Origin: Paracoccaceae bacterium
Lineage (GTDB): Bacteria; Pseudomonadota; Alphaproteobacteria; Rhodobacterales; Rhodobacteraceae
Assembly: GCA_026710155.1 (NCBI GenBank)
Contig: JAPORQ010000068.1
Location: 1 to 39,609, forward strand
Direction of reading: 5' to 3'
DNA: 39,609 nucleotides
This document shows, one piece after another, positions 1 to 8,897 of this stretch. The position numbers and the translations under genes were made by a program. How positions within the stretch are numbered: position 1 is the first letter of the stretch; the number at the start of each line of letters is the position of its first letter. Under the pieces are notes generated by a model. That model ran no database searches and had not been told where the DNA came from. It saw only the letters and a list, made by a program, of their open reading frames with translations.

Positions 1-106
1 CCAGGAGTTTCCAGCCCCGGTCATAACTCTCGGTAATCGTGTTCATGCGTTCCTCCAATACCGAAAGCCTGCGATCAAGTTCAATGGTTTTTTCAGACTC
101 CGGCAT
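1..106 (-). CDS. Partial small protein, N-terminus only, runs off left edge
   Basis: The minus strand opens with ATG at 104-106 and stays open to the window edge, giving 35 residues that begin MPESEKTIELDRRLS and continue with a charged heptad-like stretch (LEERMNTI). This resembles the N-terminal coiled coil of small membrane-anchored or phage-type proteins, but no membrane segment is reached before the edge. Function is not recognisable. It could also be a chance ORF; the amphipathic pattern is the only argument that it is real. Confidence 0.4.
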   Translation of the reverse strand, partial: MPESEKTIELDRRLSVLEERMNTITESYDRGWKLL

Positions 107-256
107 AACCGTTACAATATATGGCCGGCACCAATTTGGCAAGTGACATTATCAGAATTGTTTTTGAATTAGTGCCTGCCCAGAAAATACCTTATTTTTG
201 AAAAATCACCAAAATCCAGGCAGCCAAATCACTCCCGATTTAACAAAAATGGGTGA

Positions 257-418
257 ACTGAAACGGTTTATTTTGAAAAACAACAGGGGTTTGACATCGA
301 GAGGGTATCGATGGCAACGGCCCCCTTCCGGAATCTCCGTGCGATGACACTGGTGGCGGGCTTGTCCTGCCTGCAGCTGTTCCAGGATCACTACGGCGAG
401 GTGGAAAAGGCCGCTTGA
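257..418 (+). pseudogene. C-terminal relic of an IS4-like DDE transposase
   Basis: The frame is open from just after a TGA at 254-256 to the TGA at 416-418, with no proper start. It encodes a segment reading QQGFDIERVSM, then a hydrophobic helix (RNLRAMTLVAGLS). This resembles the last part of IS4-superfamily transposases, where a basic 'gfdiErvr' segment precedes a hydrophobic terminal helix. The catalytic part is absent, so it is a dead fragment. Its GC is higher than the surroundings. Assignment is from pattern memory only. Confidence 0.35.
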
Positions 419-542
419 GGATGTGTTTTCCCGGGCTGACCGGGCGGCACTTTTATTATGGAAAACCCGGACCGGTCGTCATGCTGCGGGGACTGTACCA
501 ATTCCGAGCCATCCAGCCGGGATATGATCCGGGAGGATTTGT

Positions 543-1071
543 GTGAATCCAGTAGGAGATATGGGTTTGCATGACATTCCCATGCACCCGCATTTTTTGA
601 ACTATGAAAATATCCAGATCAAGATTTATGATGATCGACTAACCCCCGATATAATAGAACCCATATCAACGATCCCGGCCAACCAGCTCCATGCTTGGGA
701 TTTTTGTTCGATTGATTCGATAATTGACACCAGCAACCGCTTTTGGTCATATGCGATAACCCTGGCCATTGATGACCCGGGCAATACCCATACAGGAATT
801 GCTGGACGAATTGGACGTTTACCGTGATCGCAACATGATAGCCCGGGCCCTGGCCATTGATCCACAATACCCTTTTCCGATGCTGACTTTCTTGACCGGA
901 TCGGATCCAGGACGGGAACCGCCTCGACTGGATTGCATTTTCCTGTTGGCCGATCCGGTTTACCTGGCCTTGACTCACAAGGGAAAAAGATCGAGACAGC
1001 TCATGGAGGTCAGAAACCTTTATTTGGATACCAAAAACATGCTGGTCAGAAGAATGCCGGGCGCCAGATGA
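543..1071 (+). pseudogene. Unrecognised ORF pair, possibly one gene split by a frameshift
   Basis: Two plus-strand frames overlap: 543-827 (94 residues, start GTG) and 769-1071 (100 residues, TTG then ATG). The first ends in a low-quality tail soon after LAIDDPG. The second begins near the same place with an amphipathic helix (IQELLDELDVYRDRN) and then a globular-looking sequence with PRLDCIFLLADPVY. One gene split by a frameshift near 780-800 would explain both halves. I do not recognise a family. Nearby transposase and helix-turn-helix relics suggest mobile-element remains. It could also be two chance ORFs. Confidence 0.3.
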
Positions 1072-1179
1072 ATCGGGCGGGAAAGTTTTGGCTATAACCA
1101 ACATTTGGAGACAGGGCAGGCGGCGGATATTGAGATGTCAACTATGGCCTTTGGGAAATACGGATCAGATTACCGGCAG

Positions 1180-1478
1180 GCAAACAGATCGAGACCACAT
1201 GATAAAGTTTGCACACCAGATGAAGCCCGCCGGAACAAAGGCCATAATTCTAGAACTGAGGAACCAGAAACTTTTCAGATGTTGTCAGGAAACACAAAAA
1301 AACGAAGCAATATGTTTCAGAGTTGTCTAGGAAAGAAGGAATTGAATCACCGGCCAAGAGACGGCAAAAGGCAATCAGGGAATTGGCAAACAGATATCCA
1401 CACAAAAGCCAGAAGTGGTTAGCCGAAAAGCTCGGTTGTAAGCAACAAAGAATTAGCAAGGTGCTGAAATCTTTCTAA
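1180..1478 (+). pseudogene. Frameshifted helix-turn-helix protein relic
   Basis: The frame 1260-1478 (stop TAA 1476-1478) encodes about 72 residues with two helix-turn-helix-like units: HKKTKQYVSELSRKEGI followed by WLAEKLGCKQQRISKVLKSF. It has no start codon and follows a TGA at 1257-1259. In the neighbouring frame just upstream, AIILELRNQ looks like the missing first helix of the same domain, so a frameshift near 1260-1280 probably broke the gene. Such tandem HTH units occur in phage and plasmid regulators and in transposase N-termini. The parent family is not identifiable here. Confidence 0.4.
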
Positions 1479-1990
1479 CCCAAAAACCAAAAAAAATCTT
1501 GAGGGAGCAAGATCGCCCCCCATTTTTGTTTCCCTAAATATTCCAAAGTCAACCAATCAATTCAGTCCTTTTTTAGCGATCTAAAGTCTAAAGGTGTTGT
1601 TTTTGAGGTGGATGCCTCGAAGATTTTTTGGGTCTTCCCCTTTTTTGGTGGGTTGGATTTGTATTGACATGACTGAATTGGCTTCAAGGATGATGGTGAA
1701 GCTGAAATGCAATCAACTTATTCGTCATGCTTCAAATCCTTTGGCCTTTCGAGTTCATAGTAATCAATGAAAGATTTTATGGATTATTTTGCAAACGATC
1801 ATGAAATTCCTTGTTCATGTCTCAGTGAAGGAATTCGGGAAGTGGATTGATTTGATGATTTGTCATTTACCCACCATAATTGACCCTGATTGACAATCAA
1901 AACAAATAAAAAAACCGCTGGACCCTTGTGACAACGACATTTTCATGCCATCATCACGACAACTTAAAAACAACCCAGCGGGCTGGCATT
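1479..1990. other. Non-coding stretch, no recognisable gene
   Basis: No ORF with convincing protein character is present on either strand. A short hairpin (ATCTTG, 6-nt loop, CAAGAT) lies at about 1496-1513, followed by a C run and then a T run. It could end transcription of the upstream relic, but it is not a textbook terminator. Confidence 0.4.
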
Positions 1991-2143
1991 ATGATGGTTG
2001 AACAATCCTTTCCGATCAAGACCGAATTTTCCCCCGACCGGGACACGACACCCTTTGCCGGTGTCCTGCCCTTCCTGAAGATCCTGTCCGACCGTAAGAT
2101 CCTGTGTCACCTTTCCGGTGAACGTCTCCGTTCCCGGGCCTGA
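1991..2143 (+). pseudogene. N-terminal relic of a transposase-like ORF
   Basis: From ATG 1991 the frame gives MMVEQSFPIKTEFS, then TTPFAGVLPFLKILSDRK, and stops at 2143 after 50 residues. A motif of the type 'lTpfaGl.pf..fl..' near the N-terminus is characteristic of IS1380/IS4-superfamily transposases. The rest of the protein is missing; the following GC-rich DNA to about 2340 has no open frame that continues it. It is most likely a truncated insertion sequence. Family assignment is tentative. Confidence 0.35.
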
Positions 2144-2483
2144 CCTTGCCAGGCCTGCAAAGCCGCCGGACAGCCACAGGGGTCACGAGCGAAACAGGAT
2201 GCCCGAAAGTCAGGAGGGGGGAGGTGTGTGTGCAGGCCTTGCATCGGGGTCCGATTGTGTTTGCCGGCGCCGGAAAACATGATCCTGATCGAGAAGGTAG
2301 AGGTCAAAAATCGTTTTTTTGAACCGGACAATCGAACCGGTTGCTGAATGTGGCCGGAAATGGTAAATGAGCGAATAATCATGGTTTGGCTCGCCGATCA
2401 GGGATTTATGAAGAGCCTTAGATATGGATGAAAAAATCAGTAAGGTATGAAGTGTCAAATGATGTTTATCTTGTGGAAATTGC
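2144..2483. other. GC-rich remnant grading into AT-rich leader of nadD
   Basis: Bases 2144-2340 are distinctly GC-rich compared with the DNA after 2340 and look like the tail of the transposase relic just upstream. No frame here carries protein-like sequence. From 2340 to 2483 the base composition returns to the local AT-rich background and should contain the nadD promoter, but no convincing -35/-10 pair stands out. Confidence 0.4.
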
Positions 2484-3071
2484 ATGACTTGTACGAAATA
2501 CAGATTGGTTGGATTGCTGGGAGGCTCTTTCAATCCTGCTCACCAAGGGCACATACACATTTCCAATCTGGCTCTCAAGTTGTTTGGATTGGATGAAGTC
2601 TGGTGGCTCGTAAGCCCAGGAAACCCCCTCAAGATTGAGAAACCCGCTTCATTCATGAGACGGTGTGAAAGAGCGCAGTCTATTATTCAAAACCCAAGAA
2701 TAAAGGTCTCTAATTTTGAGTATGAATATGGTATTCACCATACCTTTGAGACAATCAGCAAACTCAATCATCAATACCATGATCACCTCTTTATCTGGTT
2801 GATGGGATCGGATAATCTTGTTCAATTCGATCAATGGAAAAAATGGGACTCGATTTTTCGAAATATTCCCATCGTGGTATTGTCTAGAACAAATTACGAT
2901 ATACCTGGATTGGCATCCAAGGCTGCAACTACCTATTCAAAATTCTATCTTCCAGCAAGGTTTGCCGATAGAATTGCTTATCTTGAGCCACCTGTTTGGA
3001 CGTTGATAAAAATTCCGAAAATTAATATTTCTTCATCTCTGTATCGGGAACAGGGTTTGTGGAATAAATAG
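2484..3071 (+). CDS. nadD: Nicotinate-nucleotide adenylyltransferase
   Basis: 195 residues. This cytoplasmic enzyme joins nicotinate mononucleotide to ATP to give deamido-NAD in NAD biosynthesis. The N-terminus carries the nucleotidyltransferase signature GGSFNPAHQGH (residues about 14-24, the HxGH-type site). The C-terminus carries ISSSLYR, the counterpart of the ISSTxxR motif. LMGSDNL in the middle is also typical of NadD. Length matches short alphaproteobacterial NadD proteins. The ATG at 2484 places the signature at the expected distance; the ribosome site upstream is weak. In many alphaproteobacteria nadD sits beside proA and rsfS. Here it stands alone between mobile-element relics and the Dnd cluster, so the neighbourhood has been rearranged. 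Confidence 0.93.
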   Translation: MTCTKYRLVGLLGGSFNPAHQGHIHISNLALKLFGLDEVWWLVSPGNPLKIEKPASFMRRCERAQSIIQNPRIKVSNFEYEYGIHHTFETISKLNHQYHDHLFIWLMGSDNLVQFDQWKKWDSIFRNIPIVVLSRTNYDIPGLASKAATTYSKFYLPARFADRIAYLEPPVWTLIKIPKINISSSLYREQGLWNK

Positions 3072-3583
3072 TATATGAGTTCAAATCTATCTTATCAGGG
3101 AAATGATTCATGGCCTGTCCCATCAACAAGGGGCCTAAGGAATGTACCAAACGGAGTTGATGACCATGTTTAACTGCAATCATTATTCTTCTCCTGAAAA
3201 ATTTCAAATTTCGGCCAACTGCTGCTTACCCACCTGATAATGGGGTTATGGTTTTTTCGAATATGGCAATATCAACTGCCAAAGGGCTCATTCATGTCAA
3301 AATCATCGCATTTATGTTGGACAGAATTAACTCTGAGGCAAGGAAGTCTGAATTTAATTTGCTTGAAATTTTGATAATATACAAATATTAGATGATCTGT
3401 ACTAAGACCAGTGGAATTTGGAGCAGAGCAATATTGAGAAGTGAGTTTTGCAAAATCTTGGATACGATCGCTTAATTCCTCTTATGGAAGGTATATTTAT
3501 TCACTTACCTCAAACATTTTTTCAAAAAAAATACCAATGGGATACTTTTATTGTTTATGAATGTAGTTATAAGGTGAAATATT
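3072..3583. other. Intergenic region upstream of the Dnd cluster
   Basis: About 510 bases without a convincing gene; the only ORFs are short and have no protein-like character. The region is very AT-rich and must carry the promoter of the Dnd operon if that operon is transcribed as a unit. I see no clear inverted repeat that could be assigned as a DndB operator. Confidence 0.4.
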
Positions 3584-4834
3584 ATGCCTTTTGAAGGAGA
3601 GTTTTCAAATAATTCATATGATATCCCAATAGATAATAACTTATCTAAGTCAAATGAAATTTGGAAACAATCATACTTTGATAATCCTAATATTCCTGAT
3701 TCAGATAACAATTTATTTCATATCAGACAAGAAGTAAGAGATGAATATGCAGAACCGCACGAAAAGCCTTGGATTATAGGATATTCAGGTGGTAAGGATA
3801 GTACGTTAGTGCTACACCTTGTAATAGAACATCTTGTTTCTTTACCACGTAGTGAGAGAGTACGGCCTATCCATGTGGTGGCTAATGATACTCTTGTCGA
3901 AAGCCCGCTAGTTATGGCACATGTCAAGAGTGTACTAAATGAGATTAAGAAAGCGGTTTTGGCATTTGATCTACCAATTATAGTAAATATAACTTCACCA
4001 GATATTGATCAGACTTTTTGGGTCAATCTTATCGGCCGAGGCTATCCTACACCAAATCGCAATTTTCGTTGGTGTACTGATCGAATGAAGATAAGGCCAA
4101 CTAGTACCTATATCCGTGAGCAAGCCAAAATTTCTGGTGAAGTAATACTTTTACTAGGGGTTAGGAGAAATGAAAGCCGTGCTCGAGCTACCACTGCGGC
4201 AAGGTATGACAATGGTTCTCGCTTGAACCAGCACAATAGTCTTCCTGGATGCAATGTATTTCGTCCCATACTTGAACTTGAAACTGAAGACGTCTGGGAA
4301 TTTCTTGCATTGAACAAACCGCCATGGGGAGGAAGCCATCAACGATTGATTCAGCTATATAGGGAAGCTGGGGGTGGGGAATGTCCAGTTGTGACATCTT
4401 TACAGGATGCTCCTTCATGTGGAACAACATCATCACGTTTTGGGTGTTGGACATGTACAGTTGTTGAAAAAGATAAGAGTCTTACTGGGTTTGTTGACTC
4501 CGGTTTCGAACAATTTTTACCTTTATTAAATTTTAGAGACTGGCTAATCGAAATTCGAAACGATCCAGAGCGTCGCCTTGCTAGGCGTAGGAATGGACAA
4601 GTTACAATTACAAATAAAGGAATATTTGTACCTGGGCCATTTAATATGTCCACTAGGCATGAAATTCTAGATCGTTTATTGGAACTTCAAACTCAATCAA
4701 AAATGGATTTAATCAAACAAACTGAAATTGATCGAATTCGTGAATTATGGATCGAAGATGTTATTGTCAGTGCTGAACGAAATTTAAAAGTTCAACGATC
4801 ATTGGGAGCAGAAGTGAATCATGCCAAACGGTAA
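3584..4834 (+). CDS. dndC: DndC, PP-loop ATPase of DNA phosphorothioation
   Basis: 416 residues. DndC belongs to the PAPS-reductase/PP-loop ATPase family. It activates the DNA backbone and, with an Fe-S cluster, passes sulfur to it. The PP-loop YSGGKDST lies near residues 68-75, followed by the family segment FRWCTDRMK (about 160-168) and LLLGVRRNESRARA (about 190-203). A cysteine group suited to a 4Fe-4S cluster is spread over about residues 265-291 (GECPVV, SCGTT, GCWTC). The start at 3584 leaves an N-terminal extension of about 65 residues before the PP-loop. The 3' end overlaps the next ORF by 14 bases, so translation is probably coupled. Codon use is strongly AT-biased like the rest of the cluster, in keeping with horizontal transfer. 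Confidence 0.93.
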   Translation: MPFEGEFSNNSYDIPIDNNLSKSNEIWKQSYFDNPNIPDSDNNLFHIRQEVRDEYAEPHEKPWIIGYSGGKDSTLVLHLVIEHLVSLPRSERVRPIHVVANDTLVESPLVMAHVKSVLNEIKKAVLAFDLPIIVNITSPDIDQTFWVNLIGRGYPTPNRNFRWCTDRMKIRPTSTYIREQAKISGEVILLLGVRRNESRARATTAARYDNGSRLNQHNSLPGCNVFRPILELETEDVWEFLALNKPPWGGSHQRLIQLYREAGGGECPVVTSLQDAPSCGTTSSRFGCWTCTVVEKDKSLTGFVDSGFEQFLPLLNFRDWLIEIRNDPERRLARRRNGQVTITNKGIFVPGPFNMSTRHEILDRLLELQTQSKMDLIKQTEIDRIRELWIEDVIVSAERNLKVQRSLGAEVNHAKR

Positions 4835-5024
4835 AGTTGTACTTTTTCACAGTGAAGAAGGACAAAAACTAATCAATTATAAGTGTAAGTCAGCGAAACT
4901 GGATTCAAGTGTTCTAAAGCAACTAATTGCTGTTGAAATAGAACAGCAAGGCAAACTTAAAAAAAGGGGAATTACAGAATCCTTCAATGAAATATTTAAT
5001 AGTATTGAAATAGAGATTGACTAA
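4821..5024 (+). CDS. Small Dnd-associated protein of unknown function
   Basis: 67 residues, starting inside the end of dndC and ending 2 bases before dndD. The sequence is charged: a possible beta hairpin at the N-terminus (KVVLFHSEEGQKLI), then helices rich in lysine and glutamate (VLKQLIAVEIEQQG). It has no metal, nucleotide or membrane motif. Its place between two core genes and its tight spacing argue that it is a real, co-translated gene. It is not DndE, because the DndE fold is found in the 7104-8651 product. I recall public annotations of short proteins tied to DNA-modification systems, but cannot match this one from memory. A role as adaptor between DndC and DndD is a guess. Confidence 0.65.
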   Translation: MPNGKVVLFHSEEGQKLINYKCKSAKLDSSVLKQLIAVEIEQQGKLKKRGITESFNEIFNSIEIEID

Positions 5025-5026
5025 TT

Positions 5027-7102
5027 ATGCATCTCCGTTCGGTTGAACTGATCAATTGGCGTTCATATAGGCACGCTCGTTTTAACTTTCCGACACCTTA
5101 TAGGGAAAGAAATGTTATACTAATTAAAGCACCGAATGAATACGGCAAAACCTCTTTCTTTGAAGCAATTGCCCTTGGAATATTTGGTCGAGAAGGCCTC
5201 GTTCTTGTACCTCGTGCCAAAGCTTCTTTGCATGGGAATGCTGATGAAGTAATCAATACGAGCTATAGCCAGTTCCTCGCAAACACTCTTCATTATAGAG
5301 CAATTGATATTGGTCTAGCAAAATGTTCTGTAACAATTGAAGTTGAAGATGATAACGGATATCCCATAGAACTATCAAGGATTTGGCATTTTCGTAAGAA
5401 TGGTCAGCACAAACCCAGTGATGATAATCTCACAATATTCCAAGGAATAGAAAGAGAACCTGTAACACCACCATCAGGAATTACAAATCGAGACCAATGG
5501 TATAGCGATTGGATTGCACAAAATTTTCTTCATCCGAGTTTGGCAGAGTTTTTTCTGTTTGATGGAGAACAAGTGCAGAGATATGCAAATCGTGAAATGA
5601 GTGAACAGGTTCGAAAAGGAATAGAAGGTTTGTTAGGTTTTCCTATTTTGAAGAGCCTTAAGGATTCTCTTGCTACGTACGCTCAAAATCAACGCTTATC
5701 AGCTGCTGCGCCCTCTGATAAGGTTGTAGATCAGGTAAAACAGGACATTGGTAGGATTTTAGAACAAAAAACAAAAAAGGAACAAATTTGTGACGAAGCT
5801 TCAATGGCAATACCCAAACTACAAGAAGAAATTGATGAAATAACCAAAATTATTGGAAGTCGTGGGGAAGGAACACAAGCATTATTACAAAAATTAATAC
5901 AAGATGAAGGCCGATATCGGGAAGAGGCAAGACGTTCATTTGAATCACTAATGGTACTCATCCAAAAAGATGTTGCTTTGGCTTTAGCTGGTCATAAGCT
6001 AAGGGAGCATACAATAAATAGGCTGGAAGAAGAAAAGATACTTGAAAAATGGGAAGCAGGAAAAAACGAAGGTGCTTTGAATTTTAATAGGTTTAGTAAA
6101 GATTTTTTACATCGTATTTCTACTCTTGATCCACCACTTGATAAAATTCGTCTTCAAAAAATAATCAAAGCAGGCGAGGAAGCTTGGGAAGCCTTATGGT
6201 ATCCTGTCCCCAATGGATGTGCTGAAAATTTCAGACACCCATACCTTAAAGGAACAAGCCGACAACGTACTATAGATTTTTTACAATCTATAGCGAATCA
6301 CAGCGAAGGAGAAGTCAAAGAAAAGGCAGAGCGTTTTAATTTAGCAATGGAAAACGCAGAGAACTCAAAAAGAGAATGGCAAGAACTTGAAACATCAATA
6401 CCTGAAATAGAAAAATATACACAAAAGTTGAAAGAATTATCTGAACAATTAGGCAAATTAACATCAGAGAGAAATGAGGCAAATTTTGGCTTGGAAGGAT
6501 TAAATACAGAACTTGGTAAAAAGCGGGCAGAATTTGGCCGATACATCGAAAGAAAGGGAACAAGTCGTCCTGCACTTAGACGTGCCAACTTCGCAGATAA
6601 ATACTCTACCCTAATCCAAGAACTACTCCAAGAAGCTCTACCTAGGGAAGTGGGAGGGGTTGCCCAAGAGATGACAAGAGTTTGGAAAGCAATGGCCCAC
6701 CATTCAAATCGTGTTGACAAAATTGAGATCACCCCAGAATGTGAAGTAAAAATGCTTACTGTAAATGGAGAGGATTTGCATGTAATTGACAAGTCTGCCG
6801 GCGCTAGTCAGGTGTTTACCCAAGCTCTGATTACAGCAATTACAAAGGTCAGTGGTCGAGCCTTTCCTTTTGTAGTTGATACCCCTTTGGCACGGTTAAG
6901 TCGTGAACAAAGAATAGGTGTTTTAAAGACTTTTACTGATAGAACAGGGCAAGTAATCCTATTATCAACAGATGAAGAAGTAATTGGTGATAAAGTAGAT
7001 GCCATAAGAGACCGTTTGTTAGTTGGATTTGAGTTAAAAATTTCAACGAGTAATGGAATAGCAGTAACACAGGTTCAAAACCTTGATCTAGAGGATATTT
7101 GA
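5027..7102 (+). CDS. dndD: DndD, SMC/Rad50-like ATPase of DNA phosphorothioation
   Basis: 691 residues with an SMC/RecF layout. An N-terminal ATPase half begins LINWRSYRHARFNFP and has the nucleotide loop APNEYGKTS (about residues 35-43). A long charged coiled-coil region spans roughly residues 225-520. The C-terminal half has the ABC-type signature KSAGASQ (about 588-594) and Walker B FPFVVDTPLARLS (about 613-625). The first glycine of the classical Walker A is replaced by alanine, while GKT is intact. The segment FFLFDGEQVQRY near residue 183 is typical of DndD proteins. DndD is thought to supply ATP-driven DNA remodelling or nicking during sulfur insertion. The gene is packed 2 bases after the small ORF and 1 base before dndE. 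Confidence 0.92.
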   Translation: MHLRSVELINWRSYRHARFNFPTPYRERNVILIKAPNEYGKTSFFEAIALGIFGREGLVLVPRAKASLHGNADEVINTSYSQFLANTLHYRAIDIGLAKCSVTIEVEDDNGYPIELSRIWHFRKNGQHKPSDDNLTIFQGIEREPVTPPSGITNRDQWYSDWIAQNFLHPSLAEFFLFDGEQVQRYANREMSEQVRKGIEGLLGFPILKSLKDSLATYAQNQRLSAAAPSDKVVDQVKQDIGRILEQKTKKEQICDEASMAIPKLQEEIDEITKIIGSRGEGTQALLQKLIQDEGRYREEARRSFESLMVLIQKDVALALAGHKLREHTINRLEEEKILEKWEAGKNEGALNFNRFSKDFLHRISTLDPPLDKIRLQKIIKAGEEAWEALWYPVPNGCAENFRHPYLKGTSRQRTIDFLQSIANHSEGEVKEKAERFNLAMENAENSKREWQELETSIPEIEKYTQKLKELSEQLGKLTSERNEANFGLEGLNTELGKKRAEFGRYIERKGTSRPALRRANFADKYSTLIQELLQEALPREVGGVAQEMTRVWKAMAHHSNRVDKIEITPECEVKMLTVNGEDLHVIDKSAGASQVFTQALITAITKVSGRAFPFVVDTPLARLSREQRIGVLKTFTDRTGQVILLSTDEEVIGDKVDAIRDRLLVGFELKISTSNGIAVTQVQNLDLEDI

Positions 7103-7103
7103 A

Positions 7104-8651
7104 ATGGTTATTGAACTATCTGACCTTTTTACAACAACGTTTAGAACCACTAGAAAAGCTGATCAATTTTGTGAATATCTTGCAAGACAATTAGGTTGGA
7201 AGCACCGATATGTTGCTGCTCGCTTAGCGATTGGAAGATCGTTGTCATTAACTGACCAACCTAAAGAATTACTTCAACAAGAATATGAGGACATGGCGAC
7301 TCCCCTACGGGGAACTCAACTACTCGGTGAGAATTCGCAGGCTGCAGGATGGTTGGCTCTAATTTTAGAGCATTCAGAATTAACAGAAATATCTAAGAGG
7401 GAGTTGCAAAATTTAGTTTCGCGTCATTGGCACAGGGGAGCATTCCTTTTGAAAAAGGATTGGGAAGACAGTGGTGAGAAAATGGAAAATTTTGTATCTC
7501 GATTGACTGAACTTGCCAGTTTTTCAGGTGATGGAGGCAAATACCAAGATTTAGATTCAGATAACTTAAATTTTGTTTTTAGAGGAGAAGTAAAAATTCC
7601 AATTGGAGAGGTTTCAATTGATACCCATACAAAAAAGGAAGTCAGATTTTCTGTAAATGGTGCTGGTGGTAGTCCACACATGGCAATAATGGGTGGGGTA
7701 GGGTCTGGTAAAACTAGAACAGCAGTAAATATGTTACATTCAATACGGAAACAAAGTAATGAACTTCCCTTCCTAGCATTTGATTTCAAGAAAGACTTAA
7801 TTGATCCATTTACTAATACCTTTGGAACAACCTTAATTTCGCCACCGCGTAGCCCAGTTCCTTTGGATGTACTACATGTTTTTTCAGATGATGATACATT
7901 AATTAAAACGACTTCTGCACGCATTCGAGATTCAATTATTGCAGTTAAATCTAGCAAACATAGTGGAGTTCAATCAGAAGCATTGCGTGAAGCAATTACT
8001 TCAGTGCTTAGAAATCGTATTGACGGTGCTTCAGGAACTCTAATCGATATTAGTAAGGCACTTGAAATGGAGTATGAGGAACGTGGACGTAAGCCAGATG
8101 AATTAACTTCGACTTTAAATGAATTAACCCAATTCTCTCTTTTCAGTCCTGAATATTCTCCAGCTGAATTCTTTTCAAGAAGTTGGTTGATTCAGTTACC
8201 TCAAGATGGGTCTGCTGAAATGAGACGGCTAATTATAAATCTAACTCTGGATGCTCTAGATAGATGGATTAACTCTCAACCAGATTCACCTAGAGATGAA
8301 AATGGTGTAAGATATTTGCGCCATTTAACAATGTTAGATGAAGCCCATGTAATACTGTCAACCCGACTTCCAGCCTTAGCCAATCTTGTAAGAATGAGTC
8401 GGTCCAAAGGTGGATCAATAATGTTAGTATCACAATCTCCTGATGATTTTGAATTTAATCAAGACGGCTACCTTGACAATATGGGTTTAACTTTAGCCTT
8501 TAGTACCCAAGCCAAACCAGGCCCAACAAAGCGTATATTTGGTAATAATTCTCCACTTACTAGTCTTCAAGTTGGTGAAGCCTTTTGTAGAATCAGAGCT
8601 GAAGCAACCACAAAAAAAATTCTGTGCTGGAAAAAACACATTGATCTTTAA
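7104..8651 (+). CDS. dndE: DndE fused to a HerA/FtsK-like ATPase
   Basis: 515 residues against about 110-130 for stand-alone DndE. Residues 1 to about 120 match the DndE (DUF1832) pattern: FRTTRKADQFCEYLARQLG, RYVAARLAIGRSLSL, then RGTQLLGENSQ and HWHRGAFLL. The rest is a P-loop ATPase of the HerA/FtsK/VirB4 type: a strand-rich lead-in, Walker A GGVGSGKT (about 197-204), LAFDFKKDL, Walker B LTMLDEAHVIL (about 406-416), and VSQSPDDFE (about 441-449) followed by LAFSTQAKP. DndE binds nicked DNA in the DndCDE complex. The fusion suggests a motor built into the modification complex. I believe such fusions occur in some archaeal and bacterial Dnd loci, but cannot confirm how common they are. Confidence 0.82.
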   Translation: MVIELSDLFTTTFRTTRKADQFCEYLARQLGWKHRYVAARLAIGRSLSLTDQPKELLQQEYEDMATPLRGTQLLGENSQAAGWLALILEHSELTEISKRELQNLVSRHWHRGAFLLKKDWEDSGEKMENFVSRLTELASFSGDGGKYQDLDSDNLNFVFRGEVKIPIGEVSIDTHTKKEVRFSVNGAGGSPHMAIMGGVGSGKTRTAVNMLHSIRKQSNELPFLAFDFKKDLIDPFTNTFGTTLISPPRSPVPLDVLHVFSDDDTLIKTTSARIRDSIIAVKSSKHSGVQSEALREAITSVLRNRIDGASGTLIDISKALEMEYEERGRKPDELTSTLNELTQFSLFSPEYSPAEFFSRSWLIQLPQDGSAEMRRLIINLTLDALDRWINSQPDSPRDENGVRYLRHLTMLDEAHVILSTRLPALANLVRMSRSKGGSIMLVSQSPDDFEFNQDGYLDNMGLTLAFSTQAKPGPTKRIFGNNSPLTSLQVGEAFCRIRAEATTKKILCWKKHIDL

Positions 8652-8897
8652 TAGAAGATAATTGGTTATTATTTTCGTTTAAATTTTTTTGGGTTTTTAT
8701 AAACTAGTATCTCAACATTTTTGGAATGATGGTTATGGTGTAATTGACACGCCTTACACGCAGATATCCAATGATAACAGAAACAAAACATCAGGATCAG
8801 TTTATTTTCAGTTATTTAATTCGAGTAACAGCCTCTGCATGAAATCGTTACCCATCATTTCAATAATTTTGAGATACTAGCCATTAGCGGAGTTAAT

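Noticed and set aside
4821-5024. Calling the small ORF DndE
   Set aside because: The DndE motifs are in the N-terminus of the 515-aa protein at 7104-8651; the small protein shows none of them.
8689-8880. 63-aa ORF between dndE and the GIY-YIG-like gene
   Set aside because: No ribosome site and no domain pattern. A TTGACA inside it at about 8741 was considered as a promoter but has no matching -10 at the right distance.
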